Origin: Lentibacter sp.
GTDB lineage: Bacteria > Pseudomonadota > Alphaproteobacteria > Rhodobacterales > Rhodobacteraceae
DNA: 64,000 nt
Direction of reading: 5' to 3'
Assembly: GCA_016744435.1 (NCBI GenBank)
Contig: JADGEJ010000014.1
Location: 17,851-81,850 of the forward strand
Position numbers and translations under genes: made by a program. Position 1 is the first letter of the stretch. Each line of letters opens with the position of its first letter. Under the pieces are notes generated by a model, which worked only from the letters and a program-made list of their open reading frames with translations, was not told the DNA's origin and did not search any database. This document shows positions 32,878-42,828 of this stretch, piece by piece.

Positions 32878-34554
32878 ATGCTGTCACAAACCTATGTGTT
32901 GCCCACTCTCATGCCTGCGCCAAAGGAGGGGCAGGCTCTGCCCGCGCCTGAATCCGCTTTGTCTGTTGATGGTGCAGAAGAGTTCGCCGCGATGTTTGAA
33001 GCTGCCGTTGCTAGCCTCGAGGTTTCCGACTCTGAAGCAAAGTCAAAGGTGGCTGTCGAAGCAAAGGTTGAAGGCGCCGATGTCGAGTCTGGCAGTGCTG
33101 ATCCGAAAGAAGCGCAAGCGCCCGAGTTTGACGACGCGACTGACACCGATGTGCCAACAATGCTTGTTGCCTCCCCCCACAAGAAAGCCTCTCTCAATCC
33201 GGAGAAAACGCCGGAGCAGGCCGCGGATGAGGAAGTTGCAAAAGCCACGGGGCTTGCAGACGTTGCAGGAGTGCGAGTCGGTGGTGGCTTGATATCATCC
33301 AGCCTGATCTCAAGCGGCGCCTTTGTTCAGGAGGCGGTTTCCGGGCGAATGGGGCGCCCCATGCCGACAGGAGCTACGCCTTCGGCATTACATTCCCAGC
33401 AGACGCAACCTTCGCTGTCAAAAGAGCAACCTGGGCAGCTCGTCACTTTGCCTCCGGCCGCAGATGCAGAGATGCCTTCGTCGCCTGATACTCTGCGCGC
33501 TATGCACGGTCCCATTGGTGCGGAGAGAATTGGTGCGGAGAGAATTCCCTTGCCAGTCTCCCAAGAGGCTACGGTAACCGCCGTGAAAGCCGCTGTGAAA
33601 GCCACCGTGAAAGCCGCTGTGCCGACAAAGCAGGGCAGCCCCGCAGCTGCAACTTCCACGCCCGAAATGACTGCCAAAATGGAGCAAGTTGCCAGCCAAG
33701 CCTTGGCCAAAGGTATGCTGCCAGAACAGCCTTCCTCGCGGATTTTATCCAAATTTGAGGCTGCAACTGGTCCCAAGCCTGAACAAAGTATCTCGCCTTC
33801 TAGTGCCTCGCCTCAAGTGGCAAAGAGCCTGTCAGTATCGGCATCCGAACCCTTGCAAACCGGCCAGCCTGCTCCGACGGACGCTCGGCTGCAGAAGCCT
33901 GAGATGGCCCAACAAATGCCTCCTCAGAACCAGGCGCAGACCGCTGCTCAACAGTTGGTGAGCGGCCAATATGCGCAAGCATTCTCAGGGGCACGAACGG
34001 GTACTGAAGCTGGTTTAGGGCAGGCCGAGCTTTCACCGACGCGCAATGCGCGCGAGGTTTCGGGCCGCGAAGCAGAAGCAGCAGCCGCGCTTGAACCGAT
34101 GAAACAAGTGGTGCAACAACAAGTTCTGGGCAAGGTCGCCGCAGTCTCGCAGGCACCGCTCATGGCAGGCGTTCGAGAGGCACTTGAGGCCATCTCGCAC
34201 AGCACGCAGAACCAGATAGAAATTCGCCTTAACCCCAAGGAGTTGGGTAAATTGCGTTTCACGATGGTGCCGCTAGAAGGGCAGATGTTGGTGCAGGTCA
34301 GTGCCGAGCGACCCGAAGTTCTGGAGGGGCTGCGGCGGCACATAGAGCTGCTCTCGGAGGAGTTACGCGCCTTCGGATATGAAGATGCGAAATTTGAGTT
34401 TTCACAAGAACAACAGCAAGCGGACAGCCAGCAAACCTCGGGGGAGGAGCGGGCGCTGCTGGGGGCTTCGCTTGAGCAGGCCGCCAGCGATACGACTGCA
34501 GCACAGTCTCGTCAATGGAGCCTATCCTCCGCGCGGCTGGACATCAGAATTTGA
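32878..34554 (+). CDS. fliK: Flagellar hook-length control protein FliK
   Basis: 558 residues from the ATG at 32878 with GAGGA upstream. The first 430 residues are low-complexity, rich in Ala/Pro/Gln/Ser/Glu, as in FliK molecular rulers. The C-terminal Flg_hook domain begins near residue 444 with NQIEIRLNPKELGKLRFTM and includes VSAERPEVLEGLRRHIELLS and LRAFGYEDAKFEF. FliK measures hook length and triggers the FlhB switch. Tandem repeats (IGAER twice and V-K-A units at 33514-33620) suggest recent length change in the ruler part. flgD follows after 13 bases. Confidence 0.93.
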   Translation: MLSQTYVLPTLMPAPKEGQALPAPESALSVDGAEEFAAMFEAAVASLEVSDSEAKSKVAVEAKVEGADVESGSADPKEAQAPEFDDATDTDVPTMLVASPHKKASLNPEKTPEQAADEEVAKATGLADVAGVRVGGGLISSSLISSGAFVQEAVSGRMGRPMPTGATPSALHSQQTQPSLSKEQPGQLVTLPPAADAEMPSSPDTLRAMHGPIGAERIGAERIPLPVSQEATVTAVKAAVKATVKAAVPTKQGSPAAATSTPEMTAKMEQVASQALAKGMLPEQPSSRILSKFEAATGPKPEQSISPSSASPQVAKSLSVSASEPLQTGQPAPTDARLQKPEMAQQMPPQNQAQTAAQQLVSGQYAQAFSGARTGTEAGLGQAELSPTRNAREVSGREAEAAAALEPMKQVVQQQVLGKVAAVSQAPLMAGVREALEAISHSTQNQIEIRLNPKELGKLRFTMVPLEGQMLVQVSAERPEVLEGLRRHIELLSEELRAFGYEDAKFEFSQEQQQADSQQTSGEERALLGASLEQAASDTTAAQSRQWSLSSARLDIRI

Positions 34555-34567
34555 AGGATTTTAGACC

Positions 34568-35227
34568 ATGACAACGATACTCCCAACAAGCACGGCAACC
34601 ACTGCAACCACGGCCGCGACGACGGTTCAGAGCACGACAACCCTGAATTCCGACTTTGAGACATTCCTGAAAATGTTGACGGCGCAGATGGAAAATCAGG
34701 ATCCTTTGAACCCAATTGACAGCTCGGAATATGCCTCACAACTGGCTGCGTTCTCATCGGTTGAGCAACAGGTTTTGACCAATGATTTGCTCACGGCCTT
34801 GACTGCGCAAATGAACACTTCAAGCCTAGCGGAGCTTTCTAGCTGGGTCGGGATGGAAGCGCGCAGTTCTGCAGGGGTCGTCTTTGATGGTGCGCCTGAA
34901 ACGCTCCACCCGTTGCCAGCGGCACTGGCTGATGAGGCCTATCTGGTCGTCTATGACAAGGACGGCGTCGAGGTGCAGCGCCAAGAGATCGCGCTGGATG
35001 GTGAGGAGGTTGAATGGGCTGGCGTTGCCAGCAATGGTGCGCCTCTCGACAACGGAACATATTACTTCGAAGTCGAGAATTATGCCAACGGATCGGTTCT
35101 AGGCTCGACGCCAGTTGAAAGCTATCAGGCGATCGAGGAAGCCCAGATGATTGATGGTCAGGTCGTTCTGATCCTGCAGGGTGGGCAGCCGATCTTCCCG
35201 ACCAACGTTACAGCGTTACGCGACTAG
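34568..35227 (+). CDS. flgD: Flagellar hook assembly scaffold FlgD
   Basis: 219 residues. The N-terminal FlgD signature is FLKMLTAQMENQDPLNP followed by DSSEYASQLAAFSSVEQQ, and the C-terminal half holds the FlgD Ig-like/tudor domains (VVFDGAPETLHPLPAALADE, LDNGTYYFEVENYANG). FlgD caps the growing hook. It is the last rightward flagellar gene and stops two bases before the convergent YjbF gene stop; flgE is not in the window. Confidence 0.96.
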   Translation: MTTILPTSTATTATTAATTVQSTTTLNSDFETFLKMLTAQMENQDPLNPIDSSEYASQLAAFSSVEQQVLTNDLLTALTAQMNTSSLAELSSWVGMEARSSAGVVFDGAPETLHPLPAALADEAYLVVYDKDGVEVQRQEIALDGEEVEWAGVASNGAPLDNGTYYFEVENYANGSVLGSTPVESYQAIEEAQMIDGQVVLILQGGQPIFPTNVTALRD

Positions 35228-35229
35228 AA

Positions 35230-35916
35230 TCAGTTCAAGCGAACTGCTTGCGTAAATATGTAACCATTCTGCGGACCGACCCATTGGCGCGATTGCAGCG
35301 CGTAGCCTGAAGGGCTCACCTGATAGGTGTTTTCAAAAGTTTGTTCGCCAGCGTCAGCGTGGCAAGTCTCGACAACGGTTGTCACGTGGCTGCGCACTTC
35401 ACCAATCGCGATTGTCTGCGAGCCGGAGACTTTTGTGTTGCATGAAAATGCGGCCTCAACTGTTTGGTTTTCACCATCAAGAAAGCGCAGAGTGCGCTGG
35501 GTTGCGCCGCTGCGACGGGCGCTAACCGTGGGCTGAGACAATGATACGTCGGCTGACATCAGATCAAAGCCAAGACCGCGAGTTGCCGTAATAACACCGC
35601 GGGTTGTGATGAGCGTACGCCGGTCAGCCGAAGCCCAGGTGCGATAGTTTTTGTTGGCACCAACCTGAGCCAGCATGGCAAAGCTGTCTCGGTTCTCCAC
35701 AACTGCGATGGTCAGGGGCCTGTCTGTTTTCTGAAGGGCTCCGCTGATCGCGGCAGCCAAATCAGGCTTCTGATCTGTGCCTGCTGGCGCGCCACGGTTG
35801 GTTTTGAGTTTGCCCTTGGTGATCGCTTTCACGATATTGCCTTGATCGGGTTGGTTGCCGCAGCCCGTTACAAGGGCAAGCGAGGCTACAGCCAAGGCAG
35901 TGAGTATGGTTTTCAT
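35230..35916 (-). CDS. yjbF: YjbF family lipoprotein
   Basis: 228 residues with a lipoprotein signal (MKTILTALAVASLALVTGC, lipidated Cys19). The mature part has the YjbF/GfcB (DUF2886) pattern: RPLTIAVVENRDSFAMLAQV, NYRTWASADRRTLITTRGVI, ATRGLGFDLMSADVS and the ending GYALQSRQWVGPQNGYIF. YjbF homologues act with YjbH in the outer envelope on group 4 capsule or exopolysaccharide. It overlaps yjbH by ATGA and is translated after it. The other members of the E. coli yjbEFGH set are not adjacent. Confidence 0.87.
   Translation of the reverse strand: MKTILTALAVASLALVTGCGNQPDQGNIVKAITKGKLKTNRGAPAGTDQKPDLAAAISGALQKTDRPLTIAVVENRDSFAMLAQVGANKNYRTWASADRRTLITTRGVITATRGLGFDLMSADVSLSQPTVSARRSGATQRTLRFLDGENQTVEAAFSCNTKVSGSQTIAIGEVRSHVTTVVETCHADAGEQTFENTYQVSPSGYALQSRQWVGPQNGYIFTQAVRLN
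35231..35246. terminator. Short hairpin between convergent flgD and yjbF
   Basis: CAGTTC-AAGC-GAACTG, a perfect 6-bp stem with a four-base loop, directly at the tail-to-tail junction of flgD and the YjbF gene. No T tract follows. Possible bidirectional terminator. Confidence 0.3.
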
Positions 35917-38024
35917 CGCCAGAATTTCCCCCAGGTTTTCGCCATATCAGCGCCGTGCGTTTCGCGTATGCTCTCGTACAAGCGGCCATCAACATTTAGC
36001 CGCGCGCCGCCGTCACGAGCGAGCGACTGGATGGTGGTTTTCGTGCTTCGCTTGGTGGCGTTCCCGAGGGCCCAGCTCATTGGCATCGTGATGCGGATGC
36101 CCTTGTCAAACGAGCCTTCGCCAAAGCTCGCGGTCGAGAGCGTGGTCTTGGTGGCGTAGGCGCCGACGCGCCAGCCGTTGCCAAACTCGCGATCAAGTGA
36201 AAGCGTTGCTCCGAAGTCGCCCGCCAGATAGCGGCCAACATCAACTTGCGTGTGGAAGCCATTGCCAAGGTCATAGTAGGCTGAAACATGGCCTGTCGCG
36301 ACTTTGTAGTCTTGCAGACCAAAGCGCTGGTCAAAGTTACGCTGGGCGACATAGTTCACTTCCGCGCCAATAGCGAGGCGGCTGTTCACGGGCTTCCAGA
36401 GCAGCTCGCCCGAAACACCAGCATACATTTGCTCGAGGTAACCAAAGGTCACGCGGCTGTAGAGGTTGTCGCCGTGGCGGCCAAATTTGGCAATTGTCAG
36501 ATGGTCAATTTTGGGGCCCGCGCCAACCGCATATTTGCGCGCATCCGAGCGCACGGCATGGGCTGGATCAACAGCCACAACACCTGAACGGTTGGGGGAA
36601 AGCCCGTCGAGGTTGCCGCCGAGTTTGTATGTCAATGCGCCGGAGGCCACCCAGCCAGGCGCTATGTGGTAGTCGCCTTCAAGGTTGAGCAAAAGATCGG
36701 CCCGCACGGGGCTGTCTGGGTCAAATACCGACAGTTGCAAGCTGGGGCCAAACTGCCAGCTCAGCCGTGGGTATGTGCCGTCTAGTTGCTCAAGGTTGCG
36801 CACGTCAGAGCCGCCGGAAAACTTTGCGCGCTGCAAAATGGCATCGGCAGAGGCGTTCTCAAGGTTTTCCAAGTCAGACCGCTTGACCGTGACCGAGCCC
36901 GCAGGCATGCCGTTGTTTGAGTGCGTGACAGTCAGCGTTTCAACCGAGGGCGGAAGCGCCCGGCTCAAGCGGCGCATGCTGCGGCCGGTGGTTTGGCTTT
37001 CGATGTCAAACTTGTCGCTGCGGATCAGAATTTCGGCGGAATTTGCATCAAGGCGCATCGCTTCGAGCACAATGCCGTCGCGCGCCAAGGCTTTCGCAAC
37101 GCCCTGCCTGATCTGCGGTTTCGCCGTCTGGTCAAGCGTCCAGCCCAGATCACCACGGTCTTTCATGCTGCGCAGCGCCACGGCCACTGGGGCTGTGTCA
37201 TTGCCGCCTACGACGGGCGAAGACTTGGCATTCAGCGCAACCGAGACATAAACACCCAGCTCGCTGCCGTACATGTAGTTAGCGCCGACTTGAACGTTGT
37301 TGTTGAAGTTATATTTGAGGCCAAAGTTCCACGGTGATTTGTGGGAAAACACATTCTGAGTTGTTTCGCGCGTGTAGGCGTCTGACGAATACTCAACAGC
37401 GAAACTGAGCTTGTCATTGTGCTGATAGCTGAGCCCGCCAAAGGCCGCGACGGGGCCGCGGAACCATTTGTCGACGTTCGGCAAGCCGCCGCCGCCAAGA
37501 AGTGTCGTCGGGCGTGTGCCTGTTGAGGCGAAGCTATTGTGGCTGCCCAAACGGCCCCAGCCGAGGCCACCTGTCAGGCGAAGCTTGTTGCCCAGTGACT
37601 TGGTCGCAACGACATATTCGCCGCCATAAAGCCCGGTTCCGAGCAAGTCGCGCAGGCCAACGGCAACAGCCGGGCGGTACTTGCCTTCCTTGAGCAGGCT
37701 GTAGTGCAAATCAAAGCTGCGGTCGTAGTAGGCCGAAAGCGCATAGGACGGAACATTTTTGAAACCCCGAATGGCCGAATACCGGAAGGTGCCCGTAAGG
37801 CGTGGCGTCAGCTGGAACGACAGCGAGGTTTTTGTCGTACCGCCGAAGTGGGACACCGTTGTCGAGAGCTGCGCATCAGGCGCCACTTCTGCAGTTGGCA
37901 TGTCGATAAGCCCGCTGGGCAATCCGTACATGTTGAGTGAACGGGTTGTGAGCCTCTCGGTGCTGGCAACCGAAGGCACGACGAGCCCGAGTGCTACCAG
38001 TGAGGTGGTCAGAGATTTGCGCAT
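35913..38024 (-). CDS. yjbH: YjbH family outer-membrane/exopolysaccharide protein
   Basis: 703 residues from the ATG at 38024, which gives a signal peptide (MRKSLTTSLVALGLVVPSVA); a longer in-frame reading to 38096 has no signal at its start. YjbH pattern: LNMYGLPSGLIDMPTAEVAP, FQLTPRLTGTFRYSAI, VAVGLRDLLGTGLYGGEYVV, VGANYMYGSELGVYVSVALN and repeated amphipathic strands typical of an outer-membrane beta barrel or barrel-associated protein. Homologues (YjbH/GfcD) are tied to polysaccharide export or modification. Transcribed with yjbF; it may link motile and attached states, which is only an inference from its position next to flagellar genes. Confidence 0.88.
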   Translation of the reverse strand: MRKSLTTSLVALGLVVPSVASTERLTTRSLNMYGLPSGLIDMPTAEVAPDAQLSTTVSHFGGTTKTSLSFQLTPRLTGTFRYSAIRGFKNVPSYALSAYYDRSFDLHYSLLKEGKYRPAVAVGLRDLLGTGLYGGEYVVATKSLGNKLRLTGGLGWGRLGSHNSFASTGTRPTTLLGGGGLPNVDKWFRGPVAAFGGLSYQHNDKLSFAVEYSSDAYTRETTQNVFSHKSPWNFGLKYNFNNNVQVGANYMYGSELGVYVSVALNAKSSPVVGGNDTAPVAVALRSMKDRGDLGWTLDQTAKPQIRQGVAKALARDGIVLEAMRLDANSAEILIRSDKFDIESQTTGRSMRRLSRALPPSVETLTVTHSNNGMPAGSVTVKRSDLENLENASADAILQRAKFSGGSDVRNLEQLDGTYPRLSWQFGPSLQLSVFDPDSPVRADLLLNLEGDYHIAPGWVASGALTYKLGGNLDGLSPNRSGVVAVDPAHAVRSDARKYAVGAGPKIDHLTIAKFGRHGDNLYSRVTFGYLEQMYAGVSGELLWKPVNSRLAIGAEVNYVAQRNFDQRFGLQDYKVATGHVSAYYDLGNGFHTQVDVGRYLAGDFGATLSLDREFGNGWRVGAYATKTTLSTASFGEGSFDKGIRITMPMSWALGNATKRSTKTTIQSLARDGGARLNVDGRLYESIRETHGADMAKTWGKFWR

Positions 38025-38134
38025 AGTTCCCAGCCTTTGCCTGTTGCCGCAGAGCATATTGTATAATTTGCAGCGAGAACAGCCGCAGTTTCTCACAGGT
38101 TAACGCCTGCTGCAATTCGGCCTCAGGGGGCCAA

Positions 38135-39664
38135 TCAGGGGGCCAGAAGGAAGATTGCCGCAGTGGCTGCAAGTGCCCCCACAACCCCAGAAATAATGAT
38201 TGTAAATAGTGGCTTAGATTTCTCCATCGGCCCTTCTTCAAGGACTTGCCGGATCAGCGCTTTTTCAACCAATCCCGGCAACCGCGGCCCAAACCGTGCC
38301 AGAACGCGCAGAGTTTTTGCAGCGTCGGTTACCAGCGCTTTCGGTCCGATAGATTGTTTGATGTAGTCCTCAACGATCGGCTGGGCGACATCCCAGATGT
38401 TGAGTTGCGGACTCAGCGAGCGCGCAACGCCTTCCACAACAACCATGGTGCGCTGCAGCAAGATCAGCTCGGTGCGTGTCTCCATGCCGAAACGCTCGGT
38501 GACTTCAAAAAGATAGCTCAGCAGTTTGCCCATGGAGATGCGGGTCGCGTCCATGCCGAAGATCGGCTCGCCAACGGCGCGCAACGCGCGGGCAAAGGCG
38601 TCAACGTCTTGGTCAGCGGGCACATACCCTGCCTCAAAGTGCACTTCGGCAACGCGCTGGTAGTCGCGCTTGATGAAGCCAAACAAGATCTCGGCATAAA
38701 CCCGGCGGGTGTATTCGTCGATATGGCCCATGATGCCAAAGTCAAAGGCAATGATGTCACCGTTGGGGGCAACTTTAAGGTTGCCTTGGTGCATATCGGC
38801 GTGGAAAAATCCGTCGCGCAGCGCGTGGCTGAGGAAAAGTTGCAGCACGCGCGCGCCCAGCACATTGCGGTCGTGGCTCGCGGCGTCGATGGCGGCGTTG
38901 TCGCCAAGCGGCACGCCCTCCGCCCAGCTCATCGTCATCACACGACGGCCTGACAGCTCCCAGTTTATGCTGGGCAGGGCAAACCCTTCGTCGTTTTGGG
39001 TGTTGGCGGCAAACTCACTCGCCGAGGCGCTTTCAAGCCGTAGGTCAAGCTCGCCTTGCACGACGCCTTGGAAGTGCCCGATCACGTCTGTCGGCTTCAG
39101 GCGGCGCGAGGCGGGGCTGAAAAACTCGATGAAATTTGCCGCAAAGAAAAACGCATCAATGTCGCGCTGAAAGGCGCGCTCAATGCCGGGACGGAGGATT
39201 TTGACGGCAACTTGCTCGCCCGTTTCGCGCAGCGTGGCCTTATGGACTTGCGCGATTGAGGCAGCAGCAACGGGCTCGCTGAACGCAGAGAAAAAGCTGG
39301 CGACGGGTTGGCCGAGCTCGTCTTCAACCGTGCGGCGCGCGTCGTCCATGCTGAAGGCTGGCAGCTTGTCTTGCAAAACACGTAGCTGCGTCGCCATTTC
39401 GTCGCCGACAAGGTCAGGGCGGGTGCTGAGCACTTGGCCAAACTTGATATAGGCAGGCCCGAGCGCCGAAAGTGCTCGGGTTGGCGCGGGCAGAGCAGGG
39501 TCGCCCTTTTTGCCGAGCCACTGGAACGGCCAAACAAGCGTGCGCGCCAGAATGCGAAGGCCGCGAGGCGCATCAAAAGCGTCCAAGATCACAGGCATGG
39601 CACCCGTGCGCTCAAGCGTGGCGCCCGTGCGAACTAGTCGGATTATGTTGTGCGGGCCTCTCAA
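38135..39664 (-). CDS. ubiB: Ubiquinone biosynthesis kinase-like protein UbiB
   Basis: 509 residues from TTG at 39664, overlapping the ubiE stop as TTGA; the sequence then begins as typical alphaproteobacterial UbiB ([20 protein letters not shown]). ADCK/ABC1 features: [19 protein letters not shown] (the KxGQ motif), the Ala-rich loop [20 protein letters not shown] with Lys, [20 protein letters not shown] and AFDFGIMG (protein-kinase-like HxD/DFG equivalents), and two C-terminal membrane helices. UbiB is an atypical kinase/ATPase needed for CoQ synthesis. Coupled to ubiE. Confidence 0.97.
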   Translation of the reverse strand: MRGPHNIIRLVRTGATLERTGAMPVILDAFDAPRGLRILARTLVWPFQWLGKKGDPALPAPTRALSALGPAYIKFGQVLSTRPDLVGDEMATQLRVLQDKLPAFSMDDARRTVEDELGQPVASFFSAFSEPVAAASIAQVHKATLRETGEQVAVKILRPGIERAFQRDIDAFFFAANFIEFFSPASRRLKPTDVIGHFQGVVQGELDLRLESASASEFAANTQNDEGFALPSINWELSGRRVMTMSWAEGVPLGDNAAIDAASHDRNVLGARVLQLFLSHALRDGFFHADMHQGNLKVAPNGDIIAFDFGIMGHIDEYTRRVYAEILFGFIKRDYQRVAEVHFEAGYVPADQDVDAFARALRAVGEPIFGMDATRISMGKLLSYLFEVTERFGMETRTELILLQRTMVVVEGVARSLSPQLNIWDVAQPIVEDYIKQSIGPKALVTDAAKTLRVLARFGPRLPGLVEKALIRQVLEEGPMEKSKPLFTIIISGVVGALAATAAIFLLAP

Positions 39665-40404
39665 ATTTTCCAACCCGAGTGCAGCGCCACGATACCCATC
39701 GACAGGTTGCGATATTTGGCGTTTTCAAAGCCGGCTTTGCGAACCATGCCAAGAAATGTCTCTTGGTCAGGGAAGCGGCGGATCGACTCGACGAGATATT
39801 GGTAGCTGTCTCTGTCATTCGCGATCATCTGGCCAAGCCGTGGGATGACGTTGAACGAGTAGATATCATAGGCTTTTTGCAGCAGCTCATTGGGCACCTG
39901 AGTAAATTCAAGAACCATGAGGCGGCCACCAGGCCTGAGCACGCGGTAGGCTTCATTCAGCGCATCTTGCGGGCGGGTCACGTTTCTGATGCCAAGCGAA
40001 ATGGTGTAAACGTCAAAGCTGTTGTCGGGGAAGGGCAGCGCCATCGCGTCGCCAACGACCCAGTCAAGGCTGCTAGCCAGCTTGGCAGCTTCAGCGCGCT
40101 TGCGCCCTTCGACAAGCATCGGCTCGGTAATGTCGCAGACAACGGCGTCGGCTTGGCCTGCGCGCTCGATAAACTTGAACGCAATGTCGCCCGTGCCACC
40201 CGCCACATCAAGCAAGCGCTGGCCTGCGCGTGGTGCCAGCCAATCCATCATCGCTTCTTTCCAGATGCGGTGAATGCCGAGGCTCATCGCGTCGTTCATC
40301 ACGTCATATTTGCTCGCAACCGCGCCAAAGACGCCCTGAACGCGCCCTGCTTTTTCGTGTTCGGGGACGGTTTCAAAACCGAAGTGTGTTGTTTTCTCTG
40401 ACAT
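39661..40404 (-). CDS. ubiE: Ubiquinone/menaquinone C-methyltransferase UbiE
   Basis: 247 residues. The SAM-binding motif I is [17 protein letters not shown], with the UbiE signatures [40 protein letters not shown] and [18 protein letters not shown]. It methylates the benzoquinol ring in ubiquinone synthesis. First gene of ubiE-ubiB; the order ubiE-ubiB next to mutM is common in Rhodobacteraceae. Confidence 0.98.
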   Translation of the reverse strand: MSEKTTHFGFETVPEHEKAGRVQGVFGAVASKYDVMNDAMSLGIHRIWKEAMMDWLAPRAGQRLLDVAGGTGDIAFKFIERAGQADAVVCDITEPMLVEGRKRAEAAKLASSLDWVVGDAMALPFPDNSFDVYTISLGIRNVTRPQDALNEAYRVLRPGGRLMVLEFTQVPNELLQKAYDIYSFNVIPRLGQMIANDRDSYQYLVESIRRFPDQETFLGMVRKAGFENAKYRNLSMGIVALHSGWKI

Positions 40405-40488
40405 TGCCTTGCCTTTGGGCTATCCGAGCCTCTTTATAGACCTCATGTTGACGAATACAATCCGAGCAAATTGTAGCAGGTATCGCGT

Positions 40489-41133
40489 GTGAAACTTTGG
40501 CAGGTTACTCTATGTTTTTTGGCAAGTTTAACCGCGATGATCGCGTTTAAAGTTGCCAGTCGACTGGAGGTTTTCGAAACGCCGGAATTCTTCGTAAAAT
40601 TGGCTTCATGGCTCACTGGCATCTTTCTGCTCTTAGTTCTGTTGCTTCTGGCGGAGAAAACTTGGTCGTCTCTCGGCTTGGCGAATGTTGGAGAAGAGCA
40701 GTTGTCTCTCGATAAAGACGGCCTCTATACCAGCCAGATGCGCTTCCGCCGAACAATAGGGTACGGCTCTTGTGCAATGGCCGTTCTCTTCTTGTATTCA
40801 GGGTTTGGAACTTGGTTCGCCCTATCTGGCGTCGGAGTGCGACTTCTATTCGTGTTTGGCGGCCTGATTTTTCTTTGGGGCGGAATCTTCTGGCTGATCT
40901 ATAGAATTGCATACGACGGTTCGGTCATCACGGTGACAACGCTTTTGCTGTCAAAGAAAACGCACGAATGGAAACACATTGAACGCACATCACGCAGTCT
41001 TACCGATGACGGAACATATCTTCACTTCGCGAAGTCGGGAAAAGGGTTTATTTCCGAATTCGCCATTGGCAGCGATGAAGTACTGTCTTACGCGCAGGAG
41101 CGTCTAAACCATGCCCGAACTCCCCGAAGTTGA
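40489..41133 (+). CDS. Membrane protein of unknown function
   Basis: 214 residues from a GTG at 40489. Four hydrophobic spans: about residues 5-22, 36-58, 95-113 and 119-138, followed by a cytoplasmic C-terminal region of about 75 residues ([20 protein letters not shown]). I do not recognise the family; the pattern resembles small PH-like membrane proteins. A 37-bp inverted repeat lies at codons 11-23, so the true start could be lower, although the first span would then be lost. It overlaps mutM by 23 bases. Base use looks more AT-rich than in its neighbours. Confidence 0.7.
   Translation: MKLWQVTLCFLASLTAMIAFKVASRLEVFETPEFFVKLASWLTGIFLLLVLLLLAEKTWSSLGLANVGEEQLSLDKDGLYTSQMRFRRTIGYGSCAMAVLFLYSGFGTWFALSGVGVRLLFVFGGLIFLWGGIFWLIYRIAYDGSVITVTTLLLSKKTHEWKHIERTSRSLTDDGTYLHFAKSGKGFISEFAIGSDEVLSYAQERLNHARTPRS
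40521..40557. repeat. 37-bp near-perfect inverted repeat
   Basis: Left arm GGCAAGTTTAACCGCGAT and right arm ATCGCGTTTAAAGTTGCC around a single G; 16 of 18 pairs match. It lies 32 bases into the annotated membrane-protein gene, between ubiE and mutM. It could be an operator or an mRNA hairpin. Confidence 0.8.
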
Positions 41134-41962
41134 AACCGTGATGCGCGGGTTGGCCCCGTCAATGGAAGGCGCTGTCATCGCCTCGGCTGACGTGCACCGC
41201 CCCGACTTGCGCTGGCCATTTCCCGAGAACATGGCGCAGCGGCTGGCAGGGCGCAAAGTGCTCAGGCTTCGGCGGCGTTCCAAGTATATCCTTGTTGACC
41301 TCGACAGCGAAGAATCACTGCTCATCCACTTGGGCATGTCGGGCCGTATGACTGTGTCTGGAGACCCGCTGGGGCAGTTTGTACGCGATCATCCGCCGCT
41401 TGAAAAGCATGACCACGTGATCATCAACATGGCGGGTGGCGCGCGCATTGCGTTCAATGATCCGCGACGTTTTGGCGCGATGGATTTACTCGACACTAAC
41501 ACCGCCGAGCAGCATCCGCTCTTGGCCAAGCTCGGGCCTGAGCCACTGGGCAATGGCTTTAACGAAGACTACCTGATCAGCGCCTTTGAGGGCCGCCGCA
41601 GCCCGATAAAGTCAGCGTTGCTTGATCAGCGTATCATCGCGGGGCTGGGCAACATATATGTCTGCGAAGTGCTTCATAAGACAGGCATTTCGCCGACGCG
41701 TCTTGCTGGGCAAATCGCTAAGCCGCGCGTGGCCACACTGGTTCCTGCTGTGCGTGAGGTGCTTGAGGCCGCGATCAAAGCGGGCGGCTCAAGCCTCAAA
41801 GACTTCCGCCAAGCCAGCGGCGAGTTGGGCTATTTCCAGCACAGCTTTGCCACCTATGACAGGGAAGGCGCGCCTTGCCAAAACCAAGCCTGCGACGGAA
41901 CGATCAAACGCATCGTGCAGTCGGGCCGCTCAACTTTCTATTGCCCGAAGTGTCAAAGATAA
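41111..41962 (+). CDS. mutM: Formamidopyrimidine-DNA glycosylase MutM (Fpg)
   Basis: 283 residues, standard Fpg length. The N-terminus [14 protein letters not shown] carries the catalytic Pro2 and Glu3; RSKYILVD holds the conserved Lys; the helix-two-turn-helix region includes [20 protein letters not shown]; the C-terminal zinc finger is CQNQACDG...FYCPKCQ. It removes 8-oxoguanine and formamidopyrimidines and nicks the abasic site. It starts inside the end of the preceding membrane-protein gene, so may be co-expressed with it. Confidence 0.98.
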   Translation: MPELPEVETVMRGLAPSMEGAVIASADVHRPDLRWPFPENMAQRLAGRKVLRLRRRSKYILVDLDSEESLLIHLGMSGRMTVSGDPLGQFVRDHPPLEKHDHVIINMAGGARIAFNDPRRFGAMDLLDTNTAEQHPLLAKLGPEPLGNGFNEDYLISAFEGRRSPIKSALLDQRIIAGLGNIYVCEVLHKTGISPTRLAGQIAKPRVATLVPAVREVLEAAIKAGGSSLKDFRQASGELGYFQHSFATYDREGAPCQNQACDGTIKRIVQSGRSTFYCPKCQR

Positions 41963-42028
41963 CTTGAACCGCCGCGCAGGGGTGATATTCACGCAAGTCT
42001 GAGTGAAACAAGCGAAAGCAATTATCAC

Positions 42029-42805
42029 ATGGCCTTTGAAGCGATCATCGTTGACGTTGAAGATCACGTAGCCCTCATCCGTCTTAACCGCCCCGACGCC
42101 CTTAATGCGCTGAACGGTCAGCTGCTCAAAGAGCTCGCGCAGGCAATGACGGATGCCCAGAAAAACGACAAGGTGCGCTGCATCGTTTTGACAGGCAGCG
42201 AAAAGGCGTTCGCCGCTGGCGCTGACATCAAGATGATGAGCGAGAAGAGCTTTACAGATGTTTTCACAGAAAACCTCTTCTGTGACGAGATCGAAGCTGT
42301 TGCGCGCGTGCGCAAGCCGATCATCGCGGCTGTTTCAGGCTACGCGCTGGGCGGTGGCTGCGAGTTGGCAATGCTCTGTGACTTCATCATCGCGTCTGAC
42401 ACCGCCAAGTTCGGCCAGCCCGAGATCAACCTTGGCGTTATGGCGGGCATCGGCGGCACACAGCGGCTGACCCGCGCCATAGGCAAAGCCAAAGCGATGG
42501 ATATGAACCTGACAGGCCGCTTTATGGACGCCGAAGAAGCCGAGCGCGCGGGGCTCGTGAGCCGTGTTGTGCCGTGCAAAAAGCTGATGGACGAAGCCAT
42601 GGGCGCGGCTGCCAAAATCGCTGAAAAGTCGATGATCACAGCGATGGCCGTCAAAGAAAGCGTCAACCGCTCGTTTGAAACAACGCTGCAAGAAGGGCTG
42701 CTGTTTGAGCGCCGCGTCTTCCACTCGCTGTTTGCGACGGAAGACCAGAAAGAAGGCATGGCGGCTTTCACTGAAAAGCGCGAACCGCAGTTCCGCGACC
42801 GTTAG
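42029..42805 (+). CDS. Enoyl-CoA hydratase (crotonase family)
   Basis: 258 residues. Crotonase features: [35 protein letters not shown], oxyanion-hole segment [15 protein letters not shown] with the first catalytic Glu, and [20 protein letters not shown] with the second. Both glutamates of true enoyl-CoA hydratases are present, so it probably hydrates trans-2-enoyl-CoA in fatty acid or amino acid breakdown. It follows mutM by 66 bases on the same strand. A short-chain hydratase (PaaF/FadB-like) name is possible but not decided by the sequence. Confidence 0.93.
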   Translation: MAFEAIIVDVEDHVALIRLNRPDALNALNGQLLKELAQAMTDAQKNDKVRCIVLTGSEKAFAAGADIKMMSEKSFTDVFTENLFCDEIEAVARVRKPIIAAVSGYALGGGCELAMLCDFIIASDTAKFGQPEINLGVMAGIGGTQRLTRAIGKAKAMDMNLTGRFMDAEEAERAGLVSRVVPCKKLMDEAMGAAAKIAEKSMITAMAVKESVNRSFETTLQEGLLFERRVFHSLFATEDQKEGMAAFTEKREPQFRDR

Positions 42806-42828
42806 TCGCAATCATTGAAGGTAGAGGC

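Noticed and set aside
39472..40401. 309-codon plus-strand frame across ubiE
   Set aside because: It is antisense to clear ubiE and ubiB coding and shows no protein-like pattern.
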